From: an uncultured Agathobacter sp.
GTDB lineage: Bacteria; Bacillota; Clostridia; Lachnospirales; Lachnospiraceae
Direction: 5' to 3'
Assembly (NCBI GenBank): GCA_934358675.1
Contig: CAKRKX010000114.1
Coordinates: 1-6,375 of the forward strand
DNA length: 6,375 bases
Below, in pieces: positions 1 to 5,624 of this stretch. Position 1 is the first letter of the stretch, and each line of letters starts with the position of its first letter. The translations under genes and the position numbers were made by a program. The notes under the pieces were generated by a model. It did not search any database, was not told the origin of the DNA, and worked only from the letters and a program-made list of their open reading frames with translations.

Positions 1-1
1 T

Positions 2-72
2 AGGGGATTGGTCAAATGGTATGATAGGGGTCTCCAAAACCTTTGGTGGGAGTTCGATTCTCTCATCCCCTG
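2..72 (+). tRNA. tRNA-Trp (anticodon CCA)
   Basis: A full cloverleaf can be drawn by hand. The acceptor stem pairs 2-8 with 65-71 (AGGGGAT/ATCCCCT), the D stem pairs 11-14 with 22-25, the anticodon stem pairs 27-31 with 39-43, and the T stem pairs 48-52 with 60-64. The anticodon loop 32-38 is CTCCAAA, so the anticodon at 34-36 is CCA, which reads UGG (Trp). The first acceptor pair A-U and discriminator G72 match known bacterial tRNA-Trp identity elements. The T loop TTCGATT and the D-loop GG are present. The anticodon stem has two G-U pairs and the D stem one. The 3' CCA is not encoded: G72 is followed by C and a T run, so CCA must be added after transcription. Confidence 0.93.
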
Positions 73-81
73 CTTTTTTTA

Positions 82-107
82 AACACCTGTGAGGGTGTTA
101 TTTTTTT
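82..107 (+). terminator. Intrinsic terminator after tRNA-Trp
   Basis: A 6-bp stem AACACC (82-87) and GGTGTT (94-99) closes a 6-base loop and is followed by A and seven T (101-107). It ends the tRNA transcript. A T run at 74-80, directly after the tRNA, may help. An in-frame GTG at 89 falls inside this hairpin, which argues against it as the start of the next gene. Confidence 0.75.
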
Positions 108-148
108 GCTTTGGCAGAAAAGAAGTACGATTGCTTAGTGAAAAGGAC

Positions 149-155
149 AGGAGAG
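149..155 (+). promoter_or_regulatory. Ribosome binding site for LysR regulator 1
   Basis: AGGAGAG lies 8 bases before ATG 164. It decides the start: the reading frame stays open back to GTG 89, but that codon sits in the tRNA terminator and has no such site. Confidence 0.75.
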
Positions 156-163
156 AGACATAC

Positions 164-1081
164 ATGACATTACAGCAACTTCAGCAGGTAATTACAATTG
201 CAGAGAGCAAATCGATGAACGAAGCAGCCAGAAAACTGTTTGTTTCGCAGCCGAATCTGTCATCGGTGGTGCGTGAGCTGGAAGAAGAAGCGGGAATCAC
301 TCTGTTTATCCGGTCGAACCGTGGAATTGTCATGACGCCGGAAGGGGAAGAATTTATCGGTTACGCGAAGCAGGTTGTGGAGCAGTATCATCTGCTGGAA
401 AATCGATATATGAACAGTGAGACGAAGAAGAAGTTTTCAGTGTCGATGCAGCATTATTCGTTTGCGGTAAAGGCATTTGTCGAGATGGTGAAGTCGGTCG
501 GCATGGAAGAATATGAGTTTGCCATTCATGAAACGCAGACGAATCAGGTCATCGAAAATGTGCGCAGCATGAAAAGCGAGCTTGGAGTATTGTTTCTGAG
601 CGCATTCAATGAGGCTGTGTTGCAGAAATTGTTTAAGGAGTATGATCTTGTATTTGAGGAACTTTTTGCGTGCGACACCTATGTCTATCTGTGGAAGGGA
701 CATCCGCTGGCCGGGCAGAATGAGATCTGTATGAAGGAATTGGAGGAGTATCCGTGCCTTGTATTTGAACAGGGAAAGAATAACTCGTTTTATTTCTCGG
801 AAGAGATGAAGAGTACCTACGACTATAAGCGGATCATTAAGGCGGATGACCGCGGAACGATGCTGAATCTGATGGTCGGGCTCAATGGTTATACACTGTG
901 TTCCGGAATTATTTCGGAGGAAATCAACGGTGACGATTATGCAGCGATTCCGCTGAAGGAATCGGAGCGTATTCGAATCGGATACATTCGCCACAAAGGC
1001 GTAAAACTGAGTCGCTTGGGCGAAATTTATCTGAGTGAACTGCAAAAATATGGAGAGCCTTTTGGCGGCAGCAATGAATAA
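164..1081 (+). CDS. LysR-type transcriptional regulator (regulator 1)
   Basis: The protein has 305 residues, the usual length for the LysR family, whose members are cytoplasmic DNA-binding proteins that act mostly as tetramers and respond to a small molecule. The N-terminal winged helix-turn-helix covers about residues 1-60. It shows the family pattern: A21-A22 in the first helix, SQPNLSSVVRELE (28-40) as recognition helix, LFIR (47-50) and the wing TPEG (58-61). A linker helix follows to about residue 90, then a substrate-binding domain (about 90-300) of the periplasmic-binding-protein fold. The start at ATG 164 is chosen because of AGGAGAG eight bases upstream. The gene follows the tRNA-Trp terminator and ends before its own strong terminator, so it appears to be alone in its transcript. 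No divergent partner gene exists beside it, so the target cannot be guessed. No effector can be assigned from sequence. Confidence 0.92.
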   Translation: MTLQQLQQVITIAESKSMNEAARKLFVSQPNLSSVVRELEEEAGITLFIRSNRGIVMTPEGEEFIGYAKQVVEQYHLLENRYMNSETKKKFSVSMQHYSFAVKAFVEMVKSVGMEEYEFAIHETQTNQVIENVRSMKSELGVLFLSAFNEAVLQKLFKEYDLVFEELFACDTYVYLWKGHPLAGQNEICMKELEEYPCLVFEQGKNNSFYFSEEMKSTYDYKRIIKADDRGTMLNLMVGLNGYTLCSGIISEEINGDDYAAIPLKESERIRIGYIRHKGVKLSRLGEIYLSELQKYGEPFGGSNE

Positions 1082-1091
1082 TTTGCGCAAC

Positions 1092-1102
1092 AAAAGAGTC
1101 AT
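1092..1102 (+). repeat. Direct repeat copy 1 (AAAAGAGTCAT)
   Basis: This 11-base word is repeated exactly at 1198-1208. Together with the terminator-like segments at 1136-1172 and 1260-1295 the two copies form a colinear pair of units. The function is unknown. Confidence 0.5.
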
Positions 1103-1134
1103 GTTTTGATTCATATTTTGAATAATTTTTATTG

Positions 1135-1172
1135 AAAAATGCTTGTTTTTCGCGTGAAACAGGCATTTTTTT
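1135..1172 (+). terminator. Intrinsic terminator after LysR regulator 1
   Basis: Arms 1135-1148 (AAAAATGCTTGTTT) and 1157-1170 (AAACAGGCATTTTT) pair over 14 positions with one T-G wobble, around an 8-base loop. The T run 1166-1172 follows. The A-rich 5' arm could make it partly bidirectional, but no - strand gene reads into it. It lies 54 bases past the regulator's stop codon. Confidence 0.82.
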
Positions 1173-1302
1173 ATGGAAATAGCATAGTATAATTGATAAA
1201 AGAGTCATTTCTCAATCAAAAAGTAGAGAAAGAAGGCGGCATGAATCGGATTTCTCGTCAAAATGCAGGCTTTTTCGCCTAAAAACAGGGCTTTTTACAT
1301 TT
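1173..1302. other. Intergenic stretch with degenerate terminator-like repeat
   Basis: No gene is supported here. The stretch holds an isolated TATAAT (1188-1193), an inverted repeat TTTCTC/GAGAAA (1208-1213 and 1226-1231), a 13-codon reading frame (1241-1282), and a segment at 1260-1295 that resembles the terminator at 1136-1172 in order of words (AAAATGC, TTTTTCGC, AAACAGG, T run) but no longer folds into a strong hairpin. A duplicated and decayed terminator region is the simplest reading. Confidence 0.4.
1198..1208 (+). repeat. Direct repeat copy 2 (AAAAGAGTCAT)
   Basis: Exact copy of 1092-1102, 106 bases downstream. It lies just after a TATAAT at 1188-1193 that has no recognisable -35 partner. 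The function is unknown. Confidence 0.5.
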
Positions 1303-1331
1303 GTGACAAATAAAAAGAATGGTGGTATAAT
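1303..1331 (+). promoter_or_regulatory. Extended -10 sigma-A promoter of the HPr-like gene
   Basis: The -35 GTGACA (1303-1308, five of six matches to TTGACA) and -10 TATAAT (1326-1331, perfect) are 17 bases apart. TGG directly before the -10 gives an extended TGN motif. Transcription should begin near 1338, leaving a leader of about 40 bases. This is the best promoter in the window and suggests strong, housekeeping-type expression. Confidence 0.8.
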
Positions 1332-1377
1332 GCCCAAAAAAGTTACAAATAATGTAATCAGAAAGCAGGTGTTAATT

Positions 1378-1611
1378 ATGTATGATACCATTAAGGTGAT
1401 TCGTTTATCGGATTTGAAAGACGTAAAGGATTTTGTCCGGGCTGCAGAAGATTGCGATTTTGAAATTGACGTAAAATACAACCGCACGATGATAGATGCA
1501 AAGTCGCTTCTCGGTATGATCGGGCTGGGGGTTCAGAAGAATCTGACCGTATGTTATGGCGGTCATAATGAAAATTTTGAAAACCTTGTTGCGAAATTCG
1601 CAGTAGCATAA
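1378..1611 (+). CDS. HPr-like protein lacking the catalytic histidine
   Basis: The protein has 77 residues, slightly shorter than a typical HPr (about 85-88). It resembles HPr, the phosphocarrier of the sugar phosphotransferase system, mainly in the second half: IDAKSLLGMIGLGV (39-52) matches the region around regulatory Ser46 of Bacillus HPr, with Ser43 as the equivalent residue, and a glycine-bearing loop follows (YGGHNEN). Aligned without gaps on that serine, the catalytic His15 position is Asp12, and the usual HARPA motif is absent. It therefore should not carry phosphate in sugar uptake. By analogy with Bacillus Crh, which also lacks His15 and keeps Ser46, a role in carbon catabolite signalling is possible but not shown. 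ATG 1378 is preceded by AGGTG (1367-1371), 6 bases away. The gene has its own strong promoter and terminator, so it is monocistronic. It could also be an HPr-fold protein of unrelated function. Confidence 0.82.
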   Translation: MYDTIKVIRLSDLKDVKDFVRAAEDCDFEIDVKYNRTMIDAKSLLGMIGLGVQKNLTVCYGGHNENFENLVAKFAVA

Positions 1612-1633
1612 TAGAATATGAATAGAGGCAAAG

Positions 1634-1664
1634 GTCCCGCTCCTGACTCGGAGCGGGACTTTTT
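1634..1664 (+). terminator. Strong intrinsic terminator after the HPr-like gene
   Basis: A perfect 10-bp GC-rich stem, GTCCCGCTCC (1634-1643) and GGAGCGGGAC (1650-1659), encloses a 6-base loop and runs straight into TTTTT (1660-1664). It lies 22 bases after the stop and isolates the gene from the helicase downstream. Confidence 0.95.
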
Positions 1665-1760
1665 CGACTTATAGATAATTTCTTCCTATGAGTCAAAAAC
1701 GGGGCAAAAACGCTCCGCGGGGATGAAGTTTATGCGGGCATACCGCTCGCGCACTTTAGA

Positions 1761-1768
1761 AAGGAGGG
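1761..1768 (+). promoter_or_regulatory. Ribosome binding site for the nuclease-helicase
   Basis: AAGGAGGG, nearly the full anti-16S complement, ends 5 bases before ATG 1774. It sets the start there and not at the in-frame ATG 1723, which has only a weak G-rich stretch upstream. Confidence 0.8.
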
Positions 1769-1773
1769 CTCCC

Positions 1774-4503
1774 ATGCAGGAATTACATACGTCGGTGCGT
1801 AATCTGGTGGAATTCATTTTGCGCAGTGGCGACATTGACAACCGAAGCAGTCGTATGGTAATGGACGCGATGCTCGAAGGCGGCAAGATCCATCGTAAGA
1901 TCCAGCGCAGCATGGGAGAAAACTACCAGGCGGAGGTGCCGCTTGCGTTAATTATCGAGGCCGAAGAGTATGTGCTTGTCATCGAGGGGCGTGCCGACGG
2001 TGTTGCATACGGAGAATTTCCGATTCATACGGGTTCCGATTCCACAGACAATGCTTTGCATGCCGAGCAGACATCACTTGAATTTGACTGCGAACCAATC
2101 GACAGAGAAGTGGATGAGCAACATTCAGACACGCCGGATGGGGCAACCGGAATACAAAACGTATCCGATGACGTGAAATCGTGTGACATCCTGGAGAATA
2201 TGGTGTACATCGACGAGATCAAGGGTGTGTACCGCAATGTGGCGACGATGGAAGCGCCGGTGTATGTGCACAAGGCGCAGGCGATGTGCTATGCGTACAT
2301 TTATGCATTGCAGAATCATCTGGACAAGATCGGAGTGCAGATGACGTACTGCAATCTTGACACGGAAGATGTGAAATATTTTCGGGATGTCTTTACGTGG
2401 GATGAGATTTCGGACTGGTTCGGTAAACTGATCGCCGAGTATCGCAAGTGGGCGGACTGGCAGATCATGTGGCGCAGAAAAAGGCAGACGAGCATTCAGA
2501 ATCTGGAGTTTCCGTATCCGTACCGGGAGGGACAGCGGCAACTGGTCGGGGATGTGTACCGCACGATCCGCAGAGGCAAGAATCTCTTTATCCAGGCACC
2601 GACCGGAGTCGGGAAAACGATCTCCACGATTTTTCCGGCTGTCAAAGCGGTCGGGGAAGAACTGGTAGACCGCATTTTTTACCTGACGGCAAAGACGATT
2701 ACGGCGACTGTTGCCAAGGAGACATTCGGATTATTAAGAGAACATGGATATCAGGCGAAGATCATCCAGCTGACAGCGAAAGAAAAATTATGTTTGTGCG
2801 GCAGAACAACAAAGATTATGGATGAAAATGAACAGATGACGTTTCTTGATCTTGTTGAGGAAACGGATGGAACGCCGGAGACAAGACAGAAGGATCGTGT
2901 TGAAGAGTTGCAGGAGGATTTATTTCCTGAGTTTCCACAGGTGAAGCTGGAATGTAATCCGCAGAACTGCCCGTATGCGCAGGGGCATTTCGACCGGGTG
3001 AACGATGCGGTGTTTGAATTACTGCAGGAATCGGATCTGTTCACGCGAGAGGAGATTCTTGCGCAGGCAAAGAAACACAGGGTGTGTCCGTTCGAGCTGA
3101 GCCTGGATGTGGCGACGTGGTGCGATGATATTTTGTGTGATTACAATTATGTGTTTGATCCGAATGTCTATCTGAAACGCTTTTTTCAGGATAGTCCGAA
3201 GGAGAAGTTTGTGTTTCTGGTGGACGAGGCGCACAATCTGGTGGAGCGCAGCAGGGAGATGTACAGCGCTTCTTTATATAAGGAAGATATTCTGGCGGTC
3301 AAGAAGATCATGAAGGCGCACAATCATGCGATCGCGCGGACTCTGGACAAATGCAACAAGGCAATGCTCGATTTCAAGCGGGAGTGCGAGAATTACTCTG
3401 TGTGCGAAAGTGTTGGTGTGCTGACGTTTCATCTGATGCGGCTTGTGTCCCAGTTTGAGGAATTTTTTGAGAAGCCGCGGGAATTTCCGGATAAGAAGAC
3501 GGTGCTTGACTTCTATTTTGAATTGCGGAATTTCGTTAATATTTATGATCTGGTGGATGAAAATTATGTGATCTACAACGAACTGCAGGAGGATGGCCGT
3601 TTTATGATCAAGTTGTTCTGTGTGGATCCGTCGAAGAATCTGCAGAAATGCATCGACAAGTCGGTGTCGACGATCTTCTTTTCGGCAACGCTTCTGCCAA
3701 TCAATTATTACAAAAGGCTTTTGTCCACAGAAGAAGATAATTATGCGATCTACGCACAGAGTACGTTTGACGAAAACCAAAGGCTGCTGGCATTCGGTCG
3801 TGATGTGAGCACGAAGTATACGCGGCGCGGCCCTGTGGAATATGAGAAGATTGCGCGGTATATCAGTACGGTGATACGCGGAAAAGCAGGAAATTATATG
3901 GTGTTCTTCCCATCGTACAAGATGATGCAGGATGTGTGTGATGTGTTCGCGCGTGCAGAACGACAAAGCGGTTCATGGGGGATGATCGATTTGCCGGGGG
4001 AGCAGTGTGAGAGTGAGAATCAGGAGAATGCTTTGACAATCCTCCTGCAACGGAGCAGCATGAATGAGGCGGAACGAGAGGAATTCCTGCAGGCTTTTGA
4101 ATGGGAAGAGCAGGGAACATTGGTGGCGTTCTGTGTGATGGGCGGAATCTTCGGTGAGGGAATCGACCTCAAGAACGATCGCTTGATCGGTGCCATCATT
4201 GTCGGAACCGGACTTCCGCAGATCAGCAATGAGAGGGAAATCTTAAAGCAGTATTATGACCGACAGGGGTTGTCAGGCTTTGATTATGCATTCCGCTACC
4301 CGGGAATCAACAAGGTGCTGCAGGCGGCGGGGCGTGTGATCCGCACACAGGAGGACCGTGGAATCATTGTTTTACTGGATGAGCGGTTTCTGCAGAGTGA
4401 TTACGATGCTCTCTACCCGAGAGAGTGGAAGAATCGGGTTGTCGGCAACGAAAAAATCATAGACGATGAGATTCGAAAATTCTGGACGGAAAACGGGATA
4501 TAA
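1774..4503 (+). CDS. PD-(D/E)XK nuclease fused to XPD/DinG-type Fe-S helicase
   Basis: The protein has 909 residues and two enzymatic parts. Residues 1 to about 200 carry the RecB/Cas4-type nuclease motifs in order: H40, D75 in GRADG, E148-I-K150, and Q169-x3-Y173. Residues about 85-142 form an acidic, low-complexity insert between the D and ExK motifs. Residues about 255-900 are a superfamily 2 helicase of the DinG/XPD family (COG1199 type): Walker A APTGVGKT (275-282), DEAH (484-487), SAT (637-639), GEGIDL (794-799) and QAAGRVIR (850-857). Cysteines 340 or 342, 394, 399 and 438 lie between Walker A and DEAH, where this family binds a 4Fe-4S cluster. The expected role is 5'-to-3' unwinding of damaged or branched DNA coupled to cleavage, in the cytoplasm; the exact substrate is unknown. 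No convincing promoter was found between the upstream terminator and the gene. Every motif looks intact. This is not the DnaQ-fused DinG of Bacillus, so I give no symbol. Confidence 0.9.
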   Translation: MQELHTSVRNLVEFILRSGDIDNRSSRMVMDAMLEGGKIHRKIQRSMGENYQAEVPLALIIEAEEYVLVIEGRADGVAYGEFPIHTGSDSTDNALHAEQTSLEFDCEPIDREVDEQHSDTPDGATGIQNVSDDVKSCDILENMVYIDEIKGVYRNVATMEAPVYVHKAQAMCYAYIYALQNHLDKIGVQMTYCNLDTEDVKYFRDVFTWDEISDWFGKLIAEYRKWADWQIMWRRKRQTSIQNLEFPYPYREGQRQLVGDVYRTIRRGKNLFIQAPTGVGKTISTIFPAVKAVGEELVDRIFYLTAKTITATVAKETFGLLREHGYQAKIIQLTAKEKLCLCGRTTKIMDENEQMTFLDLVEETDGTPETRQKDRVEELQEDLFPEFPQVKLECNPQNCPYAQGHFDRVNDAVFELLQESDLFTREEILAQAKKHRVCPFELSLDVATWCDDILCDYNYVFDPNVYLKRFFQDSPKEKFVFLVDEAHNLVERSREMYSASLYKEDILAVKKIMKAHNHAIARTLDKCNKAMLDFKRECENYSVCESVGVLTFHLMRLVSQFEEFFEKPREFPDKKTVLDFYFELRNFVNIYDLVDENYVIYNELQEDGRFMIKLFCVDPSKNLQKCIDKSVSTIFFSATLLPINYYKRLLSTEEDNYAIYAQSTFDENQRLLAFGRDVSTKYTRRGPVEYEKIARYISTVIRGKAGNYMVFFPSYKMMQDVCDVFARAERQSGSWGMIDLPGEQCESENQENALTILLQRSSMNEAEREEFLQAFEWEEQGTLVAFCVMGGIFGEGIDLKNDRLIGAIIVGTGLPQISNEREILKQYYDRQGLSGFDYAFRYPGINKVLQAAGRVIRTQEDRGIIVLLDERFLQSDYDALYPREWKNRVVGNEKIIDDEIRKFWTENGI

Positions 4504-4510
4504 GATAAGT

Positions 4511-4555
4511 ATAAAAAGCCCCGGGAACTTGAAATGTGATAACAAGTGTCCGGGG
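4511..4555 (-). terminator. Terminator of LysR regulator 2 between convergent genes
   Basis: Arms CCCCGG (4519-4524) with CCGGGG (4550-4555) and ACTTG (4527-4531) with CAAGT (4543-4547) pair around a 2-by-2 internal loop. On the - strand the stem is followed by G and TTTTT (4517-4513), making a proper intrinsic terminator for the regulator. On the + strand no T run follows, so it would end the helicase transcript only weakly. The two stop codons are 67 bases apart. Confidence 0.75.
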
Positions 4556-4570
4556 ACTGGTGTATTCGGA

Positions 4571-5470
4571 TTATATTTGTGCCGATCCGGCATCCGGTAA
4601 CAGTTTTAAGAATTCTTCTGCAGATGCGGATACAGGCAGTGTGGTGTTGGCGGAAACCACGATCTGTCGTGTCGGCATCTTTTCTTTTGTGTTGAGGATG
4701 ACAAGGTCACTGTCATCGCGCGACAGGCAGAAATCCGGAATGAACGCGATACCGAGTCCGATGCGCGCCATATCGATCAACAGGTCATTACTGCTAAGCT
4801 CCACCTGCGGAAGCAGTTCGAGCTGATGCTGCAAAAACAGATTGTGCAGAAACTCACTCGTTGTGGAATTGCGGTCAAGCATCATGATAGGATATTCCTG
4901 CAGCTTCTCGAACGGAATCTCCTCCTGATCAAATTCAAAATAAGAAGGATTGGCGATAAACACATCCGAAAAATTGCAGACCGTCTTCTGAATATACGCG
5001 TGGTTCAGATGCGTGTTCGGAAAATTCGTCACGATCAGGTCAACCTTACGCTGATCGAGCAGATGCACGCACTCGATGGAAGTCGCGTTCGTAATCTTGA
5101 TCGGCACGTTCGGGAACGCTTTGTGAAACTGCTTTAAATAAGGAAGCAGAAAATACCGGCAGATCGTATCACTCGCGCCGATATGCAGCTGACCGAGTCC
5201 AAGCGTACCGGAATCGAGGAGCTGGCTTTCTCCGCGGGAAATCAGATTCATCGCCGGTTCCACATGCTTGAGCAGCAATGCGCCGGCCGGTGTGAGCTGT
5301 ACTTTCTTTGTGCTTCGGATAAAAAGCGATTGTCCAAGCTTCTTTTCAAGCGTCTTGATCGACTGGCTGACGGCGGATTGTGAGATAAAAAGCTTTTTAC
5401 TTGCGTCCGAAAATGAAAGGGAGGTTGCAACATAGTAAAAAACCTTGTATAATTCATAGTTGATATCCAT
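4571..5470 (-). CDS. LysR-type transcriptional regulator (regulator 2)
   Basis: The protein has 299 residues from the chosen start, standard for the LysR family. The N-terminal winged helix-turn-helix (1-62) contains FSDASKKLFISQSAVSQSIK (20-39), LFIR (49-52) and TPAG (60-63), all canonical. The effector-binding domain follows from about residue 88. It is a cytoplasmic DNA-binding regulator; the effector is unknown. Two further in-frame ATGs lie upstream (5488 and 5479), but AAAAGGA (5485-5479) sits 8 bases before ATG 5470, so that start is preferred; starting at 5488 would add six residues. The gene is divergent from the L,D-transpeptidase gene across 154 bases, the classic LysR arrangement in which the regulator controls its neighbour and itself. 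Its own promoter carries a T-N11-A dyad. It shares only the family-level pattern with regulator 1 (164-1081), so the two are not a recent duplication. Confidence 0.92.
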   Translation of the reverse strand: MDINYELYKVFYYVATSLSFSDASKKLFISQSAVSQSIKTLEKKLGQSLFIRSTKKVQLTPAGALLLKHVEPAMNLISRGESQLLDSGTLGLGQLHIGASDTICRYFLLPYLKQFHKAFPNVPIKITNATSIECVHLLDQRKVDLIVTNFPNTHLNHAYIQKTVCNFSDVFIANPSYFEFDQEEIPFEKLQEYPIMMLDRNSTTSEFLHNLFLQHQLELLPQVELSSNDLLIDMARIGLGIAFIPDFCLSRDDSDLVILNTKEKMPTRQIVVSANTTLPVSASAEEFLKLLPDAGSAQI

Positions 5471-5477
5471 AGAAAAC

Positions 5478-5485
5478 ATCCTTTT
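5478..5485 (-). promoter_or_regulatory. Ribosome binding site for LysR regulator 2
   Basis: AAAAGGAT on the - strand, 8 bases before ATG 5470. It overlaps the alternative starts at 5488 and 5479, for which no good site exists upstream. Confidence 0.65.
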
Positions 5486-5494
5486 CATAAGTGC

Positions 5495-5512
5495 TGTCGC
5501 TTTTATGCGACA
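5495..5512. promoter_or_regulatory. Perfect inverted repeat in the regulator 2 leader
   Basis: TGTCGC (5495-5500) and GCGACA (5507-5512) form a perfect 6-bp dyad with a 6-base spacer. It lies in the predicted untranslated leader of the regulator, about 10 bases before its ribosome site, and is GC-richer than its surroundings. It may be a second protein-binding site or an RNA hairpin that tunes translation. There is no T run, so it is not a terminator. Confidence 0.5.
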
Positions 5513-5527
5513 TTAAATTAGTATTGA

Positions 5528-5548
5528 TACATTATATTATAAGATGTA
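5528..5548. promoter_or_regulatory. Candidate LysR box (T-N11-A dyad)
   Basis: TACAT (5528-5532) and ATGTA (5544-5548) are perfect inverted arms separated by exactly 11 bases, giving the T-N11-A form of LysR operators. The dyad covers the -10 of the regulator's own promoter, which fits autorepression, and faces the divergent transpeptidase gene. Binding by regulator 2 is an inference from position and symmetry. Confidence 0.6.
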
Positions 5549-5564
5549 CTTATAAAGGATGCAA
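5536..5564 (-). promoter_or_regulatory. Sigma-A promoter of LysR regulator 2
   Basis: On the - strand, -35 TTGCAT (5564-5559) and -10 TATAAT (5541-5536) are separated by exactly 17 bases. Transcription would begin near 5529, leaving a leader of about 60 bases that contains the 5495-5512 dyad. Confidence 0.7.
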
Positions 5565-5580
5565 TATAAAGATTCAAAAA

Positions 5581-5610
5581 TGTGTTAATTATTTATCAAA
5601 ATCTGACACA
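5581..5610. promoter_or_regulatory. Inverted repeat just before the transpeptidase ribosome site
   Basis: TGTGTTA (5581-5587) and TGACACA (5604-5610) can pair over 7 bases with one G-T pair around a 16-base AT-rich loop. It ends right before the ribosome site AGAGGAG (5612-5618). It could be an operator or a weak leader hairpin; chance is also possible. I found no convincing + strand promoter in this intergenic region. Confidence 0.3.
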
Positions 5611-5624
5611 AAGAGGAGAAAATA

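Noticed and set aside
22..25. A24 in the tRNA-Trp D stem, the position of the E. coli UGA-suppressor change
   Set aside because: An A at this position also occurs in ordinary tRNA-Trp of other Firmicutes such as Bacillus, as I recall them, so it does not point to stop-codon reading here. No internal UGA needs explaining in the window.
1109..1123. ATTCA-N5-TGAAT dyad after LysR regulator 1
   Set aside because: It lies downstream of the gene in AT-rich DNA before the terminator, has no promoter next to it and does not have the T-N11-A spacing; probably chance.
437..1208. Long - strand open frames opposite LysR regulator 1
   Set aside because: They overlap a clear LysR gene, have no family resemblance and read through the terminator region; they are antisense shadows.
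1665..1773. A promoter for the nuclease-helicase
   Set aside because: GATAAT at 1674-1679 has no -35 partner at proper spacing (the position falls in the terminator stem), so I could not support one.
3274..3966. A 230-codon - strand open frame inside the helicase gene
   Set aside because: The + strand here encodes conserved helicase sequence including the SAT motif; the antisense protein has no recognisable domain or ribosome site.
1774..4503. A type IV CRISPR CasDinG or an antiphage defence module
   Set aside because: No CRISPR repeats, cas genes or other defence genes lie nearby, and the neighbours look like ordinary housekeeping genes.
4536..5383. Several + strand open frames opposite LysR regulator 2
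   Set aside because: The - strand protein matches the LysR family from end to end; the + strand frames are its complement.
5524..5556. A + strand promoter for the transpeptidase starting at TTGATA
   Set aside because: No acceptable -10 occurs at 16-18 bases; the nearest AT-rich hexamers are 20 or more bases away.
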